From Cristatella mucedo (lineage: Eukaryota > Bryozoa > Phylactolaemata > Cristatellidae): a stretch of DNA of 64,000 nt. The stretch spans positions 1,290,001-1,354,000 of the forward strand of contig WPIO01000079.1 of the NCBI GenBank assembly GCA_009760855.2, in the 5' to 3' direction. The translations under genes were made by a program, and so were the position numbers. The notes under the pieces are model-generated. The model was not told the DNA's origin. It made no database searches and worked only from the letters and a program-made list of their open reading frames with translations. Positions 23,876 to 34,776 of this stretch are shown here, piece after piece. Numbering within the stretch: position 1 is the first letter of the stretch; each line of letters opens with the position of its first letter.

Positions 23876-25199
23876 GGACTCTACCTTTAAATGACGCAAA
23901 TTGAAAGCAGCTGTCGCAGATATCGCAACCGACCAGCAAGGCGAGGCGAAGGGAGAGGCTGATGCTTTTTTCTCTCGAAACTTGGATTTGGGTGCTGCTT
24001 TGATTTGTCAACTCGACGATGCGTGAGTCCCAGTGGCTATTGCTACCGCTGGAACTGCTTGACTTTTTGGCTACAAAACCTCGCCAGGCAATGGAGGCAC
24101 TGTCGCTTAACTTTAAAGAACACTAACTAAAAGTTAATAATACACGGCCTCCTGTTAAGCCACCGTCAGCAGTGAGGATACGTCGAGAATGGCAAGAGTT
24201 CGTGCGAAGGAACTCACCGATGCACAACGTGACTGTCCCGAGAACATCGCCGCGTGAAGCATATTTCGCACCGGCGATTGGCTGCGTTTGGGTACCGATC
24301 GCCCATGTTCTAGCTATAGTCCCTCCCACCACTTGTAGCCTCCAGCAGGCGTGCATTAGCTTTGCTTCTCTGAGTCGCTTCTCTGAGCCGTAATGTTTGA
24401 GGACAACATGTGTGAGTTCTACGTTACAAGGTCCTGTTCTACTCGTTATAAGGTCCTGACTAACCAGCCGCGTGCTACGTATTCGACCGATCGTCGGTAC
24501 AAGTATTCGAAGCGGCTTTTGCATTCATTGCAATAGCCCCAGTTCTCTGCAGTGGCCGAGAGGTGTCTATAATTCTGAGAGGGATCGGAAGAGCAGAAGC
24601 AAGGCCCCCAACGCCCAATCGTGCTAGGACCAAAGATTAACTGCGTGAATAGGTGCTACGTCGGTGCCAGAGGACAACGATTTGAGAAAGAAAATATCTA
24701 GAAGCTGCAAGTTGCCGGTGGCAACGTTTGAGCGATGTTAGCAGTTGCACAGGTGAGCAAGTACCTGCTCTGTAAATATGCTGCCCATCTCAGGCTGGAG
24801 CCAACATGTCATTCTATGTATTCACCATACTTGCTCCTACGCCAACAAAATATGTCACACATAAACAGGCATGCATGAGAATCCACATATACATAATAGG
24901 ACATATAAACATACTCATACGCACAACTTTCACCACAACAAACAGGTCGGACAGGAAGAGTATTACTAGTTTTCTTATTACTGCCCTCTTTCTGGAAGTC
25001 AGCCTCCGTAAGGAGTGCTGATGCCACAGCTACATTCAAACTGGCTTTGACGAGCCTGCAATGAGCTCTCCAATCGAATTGAATAACTACCGAGCCTCAC
25101 GTGGGTGTAGCTTTAGCTGGGCTCATGTCCAGAAAATCCAGAGCACAGAAAAAGCATCGTTAAAAGCACCCATCTGGCGACTTCCGGCAGTGGTGCAGC
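23876..25199. other. Unrecognised; minus ORF of 133 codons at 24123-24524
   Basis: The ORF 24123-24524 (-) has ordinary composition but no recognised domain. The rest is unique-looking and AT-richer toward 25000. Confidence 0.4.
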
Positions 25200-25312
25200 C
25201 ACGTTTGTTAGGGCTGTGATAGCCCAGGGGGTAAGGTGCTTGATTTTCAGTCGAAGTAGTGGGTTCAAATCCTGCAGCCAGTGGCCAATCCTATATTGCC
25301 AGCTTAGGAAAT
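25200..25312 (+). mobile_element. tRNA-like SINE head
   Basis: Reads like a tRNA 5' region: TAGCCCAGGGGGTAAGGTGC (A box) and GTGGGTTCAAATCC (B box), followed by a short unrelated tail. The spacing between boxes fits a tRNA, but the arms do not close well, so I call a tRNA-derived SINE fragment and not a tRNA gene. Confidence 0.55.
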
Positions 25313-25499
25313 ATTCATGTATTCTCGCTACTCTGCAGAGCTCCACCGTTCAGCCATTGCTCAGCAATCTGGCACAGCTCTCTGTAGCTGCCTGTAGTCA
25401 CCTGCTGCTGCTTTTGGCTACTGCTGCTGCCTCTATTAACCAGTGCATCGACTGGTTGGATCGATGCTGTGTGGATTATGGAGATCTTAACAGCAAACT

Positions 25500-25962
25500 T
25501 TCTTAAATTGATTGATACAACCAACAAACTAGCTACAGGCTAACCAAGTGTGATCAGAAATTGGAAAGACTAACACTCACAATCGGCCCTGCCAGCACAT
25601 CTCCTGTCGAATCTGCACGAAATCTAGGTGTCATGTTCCAATGTGACCTTTCATTAGACGGCCACACCAGGTCCACAGTCAAGCCTGCCTACTTTCAGTT
25701 ATATAGCATTGCGTAAATGTCGAGCTTGTCAAGACAGGTACACCACATCTAAATTGGTCCATGCATTTGTGACATCCGTCTCGACTTCTGCAACTCACTG
25801 CTTGCTAGTCTACCAGCCTGTGCACTCAGGTGCTTACAGCTGGTGCAGAACTCTGCAGCTAGGCTTCAGTCTGTCTCGAGCCTGGTGCAGCTGCCGCGTC
25901 ACATCACTTCTTGCTCGCCTGTCTTGGCTCCTGGTCAAGCAACACATCGACTTGATTTGATG
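25500..25962 (+). mobile_element. L2-A LINE, 5' segment of an interrupted copy
   Basis: RT C-terminal region of L2-A with frame breaks: motifs ESARNLGVMFQ, TSRLDFCNSLL (frameshifted) and LLVKQHIDL. It stops at about 25962 where an antisense L2-B begins. The matching continuation lies at 26908-27412, so this is one element split by a later insertion. Confidence 0.85.
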
Positions 25963-26907
25963 CGATGTATCTCCACCAGTAACTCCACAAAGTCATAAAG
26001 ACCATGTGGGTGTTACGCAGGAGAGTTTTGTATAGCGCACTCACAGCCTAAGCGGCTTTCGGCACGCATTCGGTACCCAACAGACTTCGTCTCACGCAAC
26101 AAAGAGAAAGTAGGAAGCATAGCAGAGTTAGGAGAGCAGTTGAGGTAGTGAGTAGCACAGAAGTAGCAGCTCAGGACCGCTGGAAAAGATGTACCCTAGT
26201 CGGCAGTTGGAGAGTAGTTGTCGTTGCGTATGAATTGTGGAAGCAAGTTCCACAGTCTAGGACCTGCAGAGCTAAAGCTTCTGTCGCCAACTGTCTTTAA
26301 GCGAAGGAATGGAGTGGCTAACGTATCGTCCACACAGGACCTGAGGGCACGAACAGGCTGAAACTGATGCAGCAGTTCAGCTAGGTACGAAGGAGCTAAG
26401 CCGTGTCGGGCCTTGTGGGTCATCGTAAGAACTTTGCTCCGTATCCTTTGCTCAATCGGCAACCATCCTAGCTCTTTCAGCAGAGGTGACACGTGCTCAA
26501 ACCGCTGGGACATGAAGACCAGCCTTGCAGCCATATTCATAGTCTGCTGTAGTGGCATAATAGCTTTCTTTGGTAGCCCAGCCAAAAGGGAATTACAATA
26601 ATCAAGCCGAGACAGAACTAAAGAGCTAGTTAAATTTTTTACAAGCCACTGTGGGAGACAGCTTCTAATCTTGGATAGGGATCGGATGTGATGGCTAGCT
26701 GTAGAGGCAGTCTTCTGAATGAAGCTTTTGAAATTGAGGCAGCTGTCGAACACGACACCTAGATTACGAGCACGTGGTGAAGGTCGCACAATAGCATCAC
26801 CTATTAGAACAGCAAAGCCTTTTAATCCAGCAACACGCTTAGGGTGTCCTATGAGCAGCAGTTCGGTTTTATCGTCATTTAATTTCAGGAAGTTTCAACA
26901 TTTTGTC
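25963..26907 (-). mobile_element. L2-B LINE fragment nested in L2-A
   Basis: Antisense, about 0.94 kb. ORF 26196-26789 (197 codons) encodes the RT C-terminal part: RNLGVVFDSCLNFKSFIQK, LSRLDYCNSLLAGLPKKAI, LGWLPIEQRIRSKVL, RHGLAPSYLAELL. Downstream it carries the L2-B 3' end (TGTTACGCAGGAGAG complement, GATACATCGC). It lacks the YADD motif because it is 5'-truncated. The end of the element is near 26895. Confidence 0.9.
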
Positions 26908-27412
26908 AATTTTTTTCTTTAGGTCCCTTCATTCTTTGGCTCTAGCCTACATATTAGATCTACTGCCCCACCAGGCCAAGCACTGCACTACCTGCTTTTT
27001 GGAATCTAACTGTTTACCAATACCTCGTGCAAATCTCAAATCCTTTGGAGATCGTGCCTTCAGTTCGTATGCTCCCATAGCCTGGAACTCACTCCCGACT
27101 TGCTTCACGATATCTCTCGACTTGTCCACATTTAAAAAGAAACTAAAAACTCATCTATTCATGACAGCATTTAGTGGGTCCCCGTGGTTCGTCTTTTATG
27201 TGCTTATGCATGCTGACACTGTCCATGCTGCCACTAACCACACCTGCATGCTGACCCTGTGCATGTCACCCCTAACCATGTTAATCATGTTGTCATTGAG
27301 TGTGCTACCACTAACCATTCGATCGTGCTTCCCTTCCAACGAATGCAAAGTGCCTAGATGGAGACTGAGTTCTCTGAGGGTGCTATATCAAATGTATTAT
27401 TATTATTATTAA
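26908..27412 (+). mobile_element. L2-A LINE, 3' segment of the interrupted copy
   Basis: Continues the L2-A copy of 25500-25962: RSLHSLALAYILDLLPHQAK, FGDRAFSSYAPIAWNSLPT, then LKTHLFMTAFSGSPW (ORF end region) and the 3' UTR with GCATGCTGACCCTGTGCATG, a diverged core and ATT repeats. Confidence 0.9.
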
Positions 27413-27414
27413 AA

Positions 27415-27490
27415 TTGCAAGCGGCGGGTGATAGCCGTTAATGCTCTTCTGCCGCTATACAAAAAAACATGTTAAATCAGCTAATATATT
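27415..27490 (+). mobile_element. SINE-A 3' half
   Basis: GGTGATAGCCGTTAATGCTC, CTATACAAAAAAACATGTTA and AAATCAGCTAAT match the 3' part of SINE-A with a few changes; the tRNA head is absent. Confidence 0.75.
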
Positions 27491-28184
27491 TTAGATTGTG
27501 GACCCTTGGAGAGTCTGGCCCGCTTGATATACTTTACAGGGCGCTATGGGTTCAGAGCAGATTTACAATAAAAATACACATTCTCCTAAGAACCCGTCCA
27601 CACAGCCGTCCACGAGTGCTGAGTCGTGCAAATCACCTTTCCATAGCTCGGCTGGAAGAGGCTGCGTCGTGCAGTCGTGACACACGTCCCTCTGCGCTTC
27701 GCTTGCTCAGCTCTCACCTGCGGCCGCTAAGCAGGGGTCTCGGGCTTCGGGGCGGACGGGTCGAGTGGCCATCGCTTTGGGGCCGCGAGAGCCAACCGGC
27801 TTGCCGCTGCTGGAAGCAGCGTAGGGGTGCAAAGACGGCAACGTGAGCGCGCGCCCGTGCGACGAAATGAACAGCTCAACAGCACGACGGTGACAACGGC
27901 ATCGCCTCAACGAAGATTCCGCGGGGCGGCGGCGGCAGCGCGACGTCGCAGGAGGCGGAAATCAGGATGCGAGACCGAGGCAACGCTTCAATCGCGCGAG
28001 CCCCGTCGGACGCACAGAGGCGAGGGAGAGCTAGGGCGCCAACTGACGGAGCAGTGACACCGTGAACGCTATGGCTAGCCAATCGGCGCGCTTCCAGCAC
28101 ATTTAAAATGCTTAGAAATAGACTTCACTCCTATTACGGTGCCATACGAATGTCTATTATTATATAGTTATCATTGCTGCCGGA

Positions 28185-28368
28185 TACTTTGCATGCTGAC
28201 CCTGTGCATGTCACCCCTAACCATGTTATTCATTTTGTTTGTTTTTCAAGCATGATTTTACTTACCATTTAATTGCATTTCCCATTGCAGCAAATGTAAA
28301 GCGCCTAGAAAGAGATCGAGTTCTCTGAGGGCGCTTTATCAAGTACATTATTATTATTATTATTATAC
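28185..28368 (+). mobile_element. L2-A LINE 3' tail
   Basis: 3' UTR from GCATGCTGACCCTGTGCATG through CAAGCATGATTTTACTTACC, the GCGCCTAGAAAGAGATCGAG core and ATT repeats. Confidence 0.92.
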
Positions 28369-29062
28369 TCAAATCTGCCGGCAGGTCCGTTCGGTCAAAA
28401 AGACGTTGCCACCTGTGGTCGCACGAAATGGAAAGACGCTAGCGACATATTTCAAGTTAAAACGAGCGTGTATGCATCTGGCTCAACTGTCGAGCGAAGC
28501 ACTACTTTGCGGCTCCTACCTTCGTAACGTCTAGGCTGTCTTCGCGAACGGGCAAGCCACGAGGGGCAAGGCCAAGCGTCGGCGGCGGCGGCGGCGATGT
28601 CGGGTGAAGGCCGACCGATTAGGGGGTCAAGGATGCGACTGCGGTAACGCGCCCTTGGTGATGGGCCGCCGGTGGGATTTCTATTCAGTATGGAATGTCT
28701 TCGCGCTTATATTCATTTGCGGCTCCATTCTTTTCGCAGTCTACCATCTGTGGTACGGGCGGTGATTTGCGCCAACTGAAGCTGGCCTGTTTGTCTGGGT
28801 GCCGTTCGTCAGGTATTGCAAGCTGTCGACCCCGTCGACCCCGTCGAACACTTTTCGAGTCTGTGCGGTCCTCTTGAACGTCGCTAGCGCTGGCTAGCTG
28901 CTTTCCCGAAGAAGAAAGTGGCGTGCCGCGGTGGCGGTGGCCGAATGCGTACCTCGAGGCGAGCGTGCCAGTGCGAGCGCCGCTCTCAGCTAGGCGCGCG
29001 CACTGGCACTGAGTGCGGCCGTTCGCAGGGTAGATACAGCCGCCGCCGGCGATCGTTGCGGA

Positions 29063-29152
29063 ATGGAGAAATCTCGAGCCGTGGACACTTCGGAAGAAAG
29101 CAGACGACAGCTGGATCTCCTTTTGCAGTACCTCGAAGGTCCGGCGTTCTGG
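29063..29152 (+). CDS. Possible first coding exon of the MINDY-4B-like gene
   Basis: An ATG at 29063 in the CpG-rich region opens 30 codons (MEKSRAVDTSEES ... LLLQYLEGPAFW), then reaches TGG|GCAAGTAT, a GC-type splice donor at 29153. The phase (0) matches the first firm exon at 37034. A GT donor at 29141 would give phase 1 and would not fit. The peptide is acidic/helical with no recognised motif. No homology supports it, so this is a guess from position, phase and composition; it could be another gene or no gene. Confidence 0.25.
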
Positions 29153-29282
29153 GCAAGTATCTCTCCGCTATTTCCCCCTCCCCCCCTGCTCCCGGCTAGA
29201 TTGAGCTCACTCGCTGGATGCTCTGCGCCGGAGCTGTGCGGGCGGGTTAAAAAAAAATTCAAATTAAAAATGCTGCTCATTT

Positions 29283-29402
29283 GCGCAGCGCAGTAAGAGA
29301 ACTCGACATCCGTTCGGGCGCTTCACACGTGCCGCAGGGGCTCTAGCCAGTGGACCGCGGTCTTCAAAGGCGAGCGCCTCAATCCCCTGGTCAAACCGGC
29401 AG
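29283..29402 (-). mobile_element. SINE-B, antisense, diverged
   Basis: Minus strand: A-box-like TTTGACCAGGGGATTGAGGC, CCGCGGTCCACTGGC in place of a good B box, then GTGTGAAGCGCCCGAACGGA and AGTTCTCTTAC. High divergence suggests an old copy. Confidence 0.65.
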
Positions 29403-29504
29403 GCGGCATTCCAGTGGCGCGACGGCGCTAGCTTGCTAGCACTGTCGACCGTGACTAGTGGTCAAGAAGATTCGAGTATGGGAAGGGCTGTTGTGCTTTG
29501 CACG

Positions 29505-29682
29505 GAGCCGCGATGGCACACTAGGCAAGGCGGTTGCTTTCACGACCATGGCCCCGAGGTCGTGGGTTCGAGTTCTTCAGTGGGTGATTCTTTATCGCCG
29601 CTGCAATCGGTGGCGATAGCCGTAAAGGCTCTCCTGTCGCTAGGCAAAAGAGGCTGTTAAATCAGCCAGCATTTATTTTGTT
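29505..29682 (+). mobile_element. SINE-A, near-complete
   Basis: Head GATGGCACACTAGGCAAGGC, B box GTCGTGGGTTCGAGTTC, body TTTATCGCCGCTGC ... GGTGGCGATAGCCG, and 3' end AGAGGCTGTTAAATCAGC followed by a T-rich stretch. Confidence 0.9.
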
Positions 29683-30524
29683 TTATTTATTTTATAGTAT
29701 AAGCCTGCTTTCGATGCGTCAGAGCACTTCCTGCAGGCTAGTGCACCGCGAGAAAAGCCACGTGGTGGACTGCCGAGCCTGCTTGTGATCAGGCTCGCAC
29801 AGACATCTATATAAATAGGCCCTACACGATTTGACCACTCCTAAATCAGCATACAGTTTCTCCGTTCGGATGCAAATGCTGGTGCAAAACAGTTTGAATG
29901 GCTACAATGAAAGTGGACCGATAGCAAAGCAATCGAGGCTGTTTTACCCAAAGCAGGATGCGGATATGGGAATACGATGTTATCCAGGACAGTTGAGATA
30001 TTGTAGATCAATGACCATCACAGCTTTGTGTCCGAATGCTTGGGAAACACATGACCCGTAGGTGCTGGCTAGGTCATTAGTCTCGCATCGTTCGCTGGGA
30101 ACCTGAAAAAGGGCCCCCTGATTTTGTTTCAAATGTGCAGTCTTTAAAAAAATATGGCAGAAGCTGTAAAAGTTACTTGAGACATGTCTGTGCAGTTTCA
30201 ACACTTAAAAACGGAAAAGTTTGCCACTATTAATTATATTTTTGTGATTCTTATTATTGAAATATTTCAAAAATCGCAACGGTCGAGGTAGAAAATCTCA
30301 GTTTTTGTTGCACCCATGATGTATCTAAATTTATGTTAAATATAATTGATGTATCTAAATTGATGTGTCCAAATTTATTTTTTATAAATTGCATGATGTA
30401 TCTAAATTTAACAGAGTAGGCAAACTCTGTGCCAACATAGCACACCTGTCAAACGACAACGTTCTAAAGCGGTGGTGTCGCCTCCCCCCCCCCCCCGACC
30501 AAGACAAAAGATTGGAATAAAAAA
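29683..30524. other. Unrecognised; AT-rich direct repeats at 30318-30410
   Basis: Four copies of GATGTATCTAAATTTA (one variant, GATGTGTCC) at 30318, 30348, 30362 and 30394. A 14-C run lies at 30484-30497. No gene recognised. Confidence 0.5.
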
Positions 30525-30640
30525 AATACGATTAATTTGTATAGCCCCCTAAGAGAACCTAATCTCTGTCCAGGCGCTTCACATGCTCCACCGCATGGCT
30601 AAAGACCAAGGACCCAGTCGCCAATACGAGGAGCAGGCAC
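30525..30640 (-). mobile_element. SINE-B fragment, antisense
   Basis: Complement of the SINE-B 3' segment (TGTATAGCCCCCTAAGAGAA, CTAATCTCTGTCCAGGCGCT, TCACATG), then a diverged head. Confidence 0.65.
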
Positions 30641-30849
30641 GTGACCCCAGGGTTAAACCAGAGCGCCTCCTTTGCATGCTTTCAGACTTAGGCACTCCCA
30701 CGTGCCCTGTTCGTGAGTGTGGCCAGGCTTTTGCTTTTGAAGCTCTGCTGGGGCGATGCATTTTAGCCAACGCACCCTGGCCATGGTACAACAAGAAAAG
30801 AAGGTATACCATTATGAATTTAATACGAAAAGATGGTTGCGGTCATTTA

Positions 30850-32090
30850 AAGATAATAATAATAATAATGCACTTGATAAAGCGCCCTCAGAGAACTCAA
30901 TCTCTCTCTAGGCGCTTTACATTTGCTGCAAGGGGAAATGCAATTGAATGGTGAGTAATATCATGCTTGATAAACAAACAAAATGAGTAACATAGTTAGG
31001 GGTGACATGCACAGGGTCAGCATGCAAATGTGGTTAGTGGCAGCATGCACAGTGTCAGCACGCATAAACATGTGAAGGACAAATCACAGAGACCCACTAA
31101 ATGCTGTCCTAAATAGGTGTGTTTTTAAGTTCTTTTTAAATGTGGTCAAGTCTTATGCGTGCTGACACTGTTCATGCTGCCACTAACCACATTTGCATGC
31201 TGACCCAGTGCATGTAACCCCTAACCATGTTATTCATTTTGTTTGTTTTTCAAGCATGATTTTACTTACTATTCTATTGCGTATCACTTTGCAGCAAATG
31301 TAAAGCGCCTAGAAAGAGATTAAGTTCTCTGAGGGCGCTTTATCAAGTGCAATATTATTATTATTATTAAGTCAGGGGATGTTCTGATGCAAGTCGGGAG
31401 GGAGTTCCAGGCTTTGGGAGCATACGAACTAAATGCACGGTCTCCAAAGGATTAGAGGTTTGTACGAGGTATTTGTAGACTGTTGGATTCCGGAAAGCAG
31501 GTGGTACGATGCTTGGCCTGGAGGGGGAGTAGATCTGAGAGATAGGCTGGAGCCAAAGAATGAAGTGACCTAAAAGTGAGCAAAAAAACCCTGAAGTCAA
31601 TCCGTTGCTTGACTGGTAGCCAGTGCAGGTCGGCAAGAAGTAGTGTAATGTGGCAACTGCGACGCTCATGACAGACAAGCCTAGCTGTGGAGTTCTGCAC
31701 CAGCTGCAATCGCCTGATCGCACATGCTGGTTGGCCAGTAAGCAGTGAGTTGCAGAAGTCGAGACGGGATGTCACGAATGCATTGACCAACTTGGACGTG
31801 GTATCCTTATCTAAACAAGCCCGAATTTTAGCAATGTTATGAAGCTGAAAATAGGCAGATTTGACTGTGGAGCTGATATGGTTGTCTAACGAGAGGTCGC
31901 TATGGAACATGACACCTAGATTTCGAGCTGATTCAACAGGAGATAGGCTGGCAGAGCCAATTTTGAGTGTCAGCCTTTCCAATTTGTGAATCACACTGGG
32001 TTTGCCCATAACTAGTAAGTTAGTTTTATCATCGTTTAGTTTTGATATTTTAAAATGAGAACACTTGCACTGCATACCAGAACTTTTAGT
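30850..32090 (-). mobile_element. L2-A LINE, 3' part with RT, interrupted
   Basis: Antisense element from the ATT tail (30853) to about 32090, split at 31153-31368 by a + strand L2-A tail. ORF 31452-32075 (207 codons) encodes the RT C-terminal region: KLNDDKTNLLVMG, ESARNLGVMFHSDLS, VTSRLDFCNSLLTGQP, LHWLPVKQRIDF, LHSLAPAYLSDLLP. It begins after the YADD motif, so it is 5'-truncated. It is the best-kept L2-A coding segment in the window. Confidence 0.92.
31148..31373 (+). mobile_element. L2-A tail inserted into antisense L2-A, with TSD
   Basis: A 216-bp L2-A 3' UTR copy (31153-31368, from TTATGCGTGCTGACACTG to ATTATTATT) sits in the antisense L2-A copy. It is flanked by a 5-bp direct repeat AAGTC (31148-31152 and 31369-31373). 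The intact copy at about 56300 shows the uninterrupted site (GGTCAGGTCAGGGGATG). Confidence 0.92.
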
Positions 32091-32214
32091 GCGTCTTGCA
32101 TTTACTTTGTCGTTGGACGTGCAGGAAATAACCGATGAATGATGGCAGCTTTGTAATCTCTATCCGGCACTCAGAATTACCTCCCAGATGTTCTTTACAA
32201 ATGCTGTAACTCGC

Positions 32215-32862
32215 CACTCGCTGTGCAATAAGATGCTTACGGTTGGTGCAAAACTCTACAGCTAGGCTTGTTCTTCGTGAGCATGACAACTTCTTTACGA
32301 CAAAACTTCTCACCGATCTACACTGGCTCCCCATCAAGCAGTGTATCGACTTCATGGCTGTGGGCTCGAGCCCTGCGGCACATTTAAAGCGCCTGGATAG
32401 AGGTTGCATTCTGTTTGGGCATTAAGCATACAAAAGGTTGCGGCACTCACATTTAGGTTCCTTCATTAGTTTGCTCTGACCTAGATACCTGAGATATATC
32501 ACAATCAGGCATCCCCTGAGACTAAATTCGTCGTTCTAACCACTCCGCTGACCCTGGTTGGCTGAGACTCTAACATACCTCAAATCTTGTGGTGACCGTA
32601 CCTCCGATTTCCTGTGCTTCCAAAGCCTTGAGCTCACTGTCGATTGACTTGGCAAAGTGCCCCCCCCCCATCTTGCCTACATTTACAAGAAGCTGAAGCC
32701 TGCAGCCTTTCCCCACCTTGCCTTTGCTCAGTCTGCGTGCAGTATCTTCTGTCTGTGTATGCGGCCTTAGTTTGGCCCTGGGGTAACGTGCCCTGCTGCA
32801 TATGTAAAGTGCCTGGGTAGAGATTAAGTTCTCTCAGGGTGCTATACGAATAACATTTATTT
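32215..32862 (+). mobile_element. Degenerate L2-A copy with SINE-B fragment inside
   Basis: RT C-terminal remnant at 32215-32352 (QNSTARL-like, then LHWLPIKQCIDF), a SINE-B 3' fragment at 32353-32446 (GGGCTCGAGCCCTGCGGCAC ... AAGCGCCTGGATAGAGG), then L2-A again (TTTAGGTTCCTTCATT through AAGTGCCTGGGTAGAGATTA and GGGTGCTATACGAA). Many frame breaks. The order fits a SINE insertion into an old LINE. Confidence 0.7.
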
Positions 32863-33484
32863 GTTTTTATTTGTGTGTGTGTGTGCCGAAATTGTGCGTG
32901 ATTATCACTAACCGATGGGCCTCTTTCCTTTCCAGTGTATGCAATTGTAATGTGCCTTAAGAGATTTTTTTCGGGTGCTCAATCAGGTTATACCTGTAAA
33001 AAAATTACAGAAAATTCCTACTGTTTACAAAGTCGGGCCTGAGTTTCCATTGACCTAGCTGGTGAGCCTGGCCTTCTGAGGGCAATGTAACGGTTTTTTC
33101 TTGATGTACCAAAACCTCTGTAAAAAGAAAATTGACAATATTTGAAATAGATGATTAAATTTTTTTATATTATAGAATGACAAGTGTACATATATTCAAT
33201 TGTGTGTGTATTCTAAGTGATTTGCCCTCTTTTTATTCTTGATCTCTTTTTTTTATACAAGTATACTACTTCCTCACTTTTGGTAGTTTTTAGTTGTAGT
33301 CTTGCTCAAGGAAATTTAATTTTCAAGTATGAAGTGCATTTTTTCATTAGCATTTATATTCATGCAGCTTTTCCAATCTCTTCTTTTATTATCTGCTGGC
33401 ACATCCATGGTATTCACTGATGCAAAATATCTCTAATTTCCCCTGCAGTGTCTGATTAGTTGGTTTTAAGACTTTTTCTTGGCA
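32863..33484. other. No recognised gene
   Basis: AT-rich; short TG tract at 32872-32884. Nothing recognised. Confidence 0.5.
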
Positions 33485-33690
33485 AAGGTTGTGCATGCTG
33501 CGACTGACCGAACTTGCATGCTGACCCTGTGCATGTCACCCCTAACCGTGTTATTCATGTTGTTTATCAAGCATGATATAACTTACCATTCGATCGCGTT
33601 TCCTTTGCAGCATATGTAAAGCGCCTAGAAGGAGATAGAGTTCTCTGAGGGAGTTTTATCAGATGCATTATTATTATTATTATTATTAAA
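33485..33690 (+). mobile_element. L2-A LINE 3' tail
   Basis: 3' UTR and terminus with GCATGCTGACCCTGTGCATG, GCGCCTAGAAGGAGATAGAG and ATT units. Confidence 0.9.
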
Positions 33691-34072
33691 GGTGCTATAT
33701 TTTCGTGGTTAATGGTGAAATAGACAATTGGCACGTTCATTATTGACATTTTCACGTTTTGTGGTCATTTTTACTTTTACTTTTCGAATGTGCACATGAA
33801 TCCACTGATTTGGGATAATCGCGGACTTTTGAGCTAGAGTATATATTTCAGCCCACAGAGCTGCTTTTACAGCATTTCTCCTATTTGCCCAAACCTCACT
33901 TGTTGCGGAACTGTATACCAAAGATCGCAGCATGGCAGGCGATTTGTATTCCTAAGACGCTAGGACTCATTCGGGCAGTTGCGATACGTCGTGATTCGGC
34001 TCGAGTGCGATAGTGGAAAATTAAAGCCGAGGCTTCAAAGCCGGATGTTGAGCAGCCCCGGTTTAAGAGCAG
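33691..34072. other. No recognised gene
   Basis: Nothing recognised beyond short ORFs. Confidence 0.5.
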
Positions 34073-34145
34073 TCTCTTTATAGCTCAATCGGTAGAGCAT
34101 CTGTAGCCCAGAGGTTTCGGGATTGTTCATCGTGCAAGGAGGGAT
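34073..34145 (+). pseudogene. tRNA-like relic
   Basis: Contains a near-canonical tRNA D-arm/A box (TAGCTCAATCGGTAGAGCA) at the expected distance from a poor B-box-like GGGATTGTTCATC. The acceptor arms do not pair and the T arm is degraded. It lies just upstream of a SINE-A copy. It is either a dead tRNA or the head of another tRNA-derived SINE. Confidence 0.5.
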
Positions 34146-34154
34146 TCTTGTTCG

Positions 34155-34345
34155 GTGAGCCGTAAGGGCTCACTAGTTAAGGCGGTTGCTTTTCACGACC
34201 TCGGCCCCGAGGTTGTGGGTTCGAATCCTGCGGTGGACGATCCTTTATCGCCACTACAAGCGGTGGTGATAGTAGCAAAGGCTCTTCTGTCGCTATACAA
34301 AAAGAGGCTGTTAAATCAGCTAGTCTTTATTTATTATTTATTACT
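34155..34345 (+). mobile_element. SINE-A, best copy
   Basis: Head with GGCTCACTAGTTAAGGCGGT, an A-box-like start, GTTGTGGGTTCGAATCCTGC (B box), body TTTATCGCCACTACAAGCGG, and 3' end CTATACAAAAAGAGGCTGTT plus AAATCAGCTAG, then a T/A-rich tail. GGGTTCGAATCC matches the pol III B box exactly. Confidence 0.92.
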
Positions 34346-34574
34346 TTATTTCGGAGCTTAGTCCCACGATAGGGGGCTTTCGGTAGCTCTGTATTTGGAA
34401 AGGGAAATTGTTTCATGTATTATGTCTACTACTAACTAGTACCATTATACTGTTTTGTGACTATCTGCGAATTATGATGATATCAGAACTCGAGTGTGAG
34501 CAGGTGATCTCGTGCAGGCACCGGGCGTGATGCATATCCAGGTGATGCGTTTATCGTGGCTCTATTCTGTTACC

Positions 34575-34776
34575 GTGTAGCGCAGTGGTTCTCAACATTC
34601 CTAATGCCGCGACCCTTTAATACGGTTCATGTTGTGGCAACCCCCAGCCATAAAATTATTGTTTGCGAAATGTGGAAGTGTGTGCGTTTTCTGATGGTCA
34701 TAGGCGACCCCTGTGAAAGGGTCGTTTGACCTCCAAAGGGGTTGCGACTCACAGGTTGAGAACTGCTGGTCTAGTG
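34575..34776 (+). mobile_element. SPIN-type hAT transposon, non-autonomous
   Basis: Element 34583-34768 (186 bp). Terminal inverted repeats are CAGTGGTTCTCAAC and GTTGAGAACTGCTG, with 12 of 14 positions matching. Internal segments CCGCGACCCTTTAATAC, GGCGACCCCTGTGAAAGGGT and TTTTCTGATGGTC are those I know from the SPACE INVADERS (SPIN) family. Flanks GTGTAGCG (34575-34582) and GTCTAGTG (34769-34776) are an 8-bp target-site duplication of hAT length with two mismatches. C-to-T changes at former CpG sites indicate age. It has no transposase. Confidence 0.9.

Larger units (their letters stand above)
27600..29250 (+). promoter_or_regulatory. CpG-rich region, candidate promoter of the MINDY-4B-like gene
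   Basis: Two GC- and CpG-rich blocks (about 27690-28100 and 28480-29240) flank a LINE tail at 28185-28368. CGG/CGA runs such as GGCGGCGGCGGCGGCGATGT near 28580 are unusual in the window. No TATA box is obvious. It lies about 8 kb upstream of the first firm MINDY exon on the same strand, so a promoter role is inference from composition and position. Confidence 0.35.

Noticed and set aside
25200-25312. tRNA gene
   Set aside because: The A and B boxes look good, but acceptor and anticodon arms do not pair properly, and similar heads occur in SINEs of this window.
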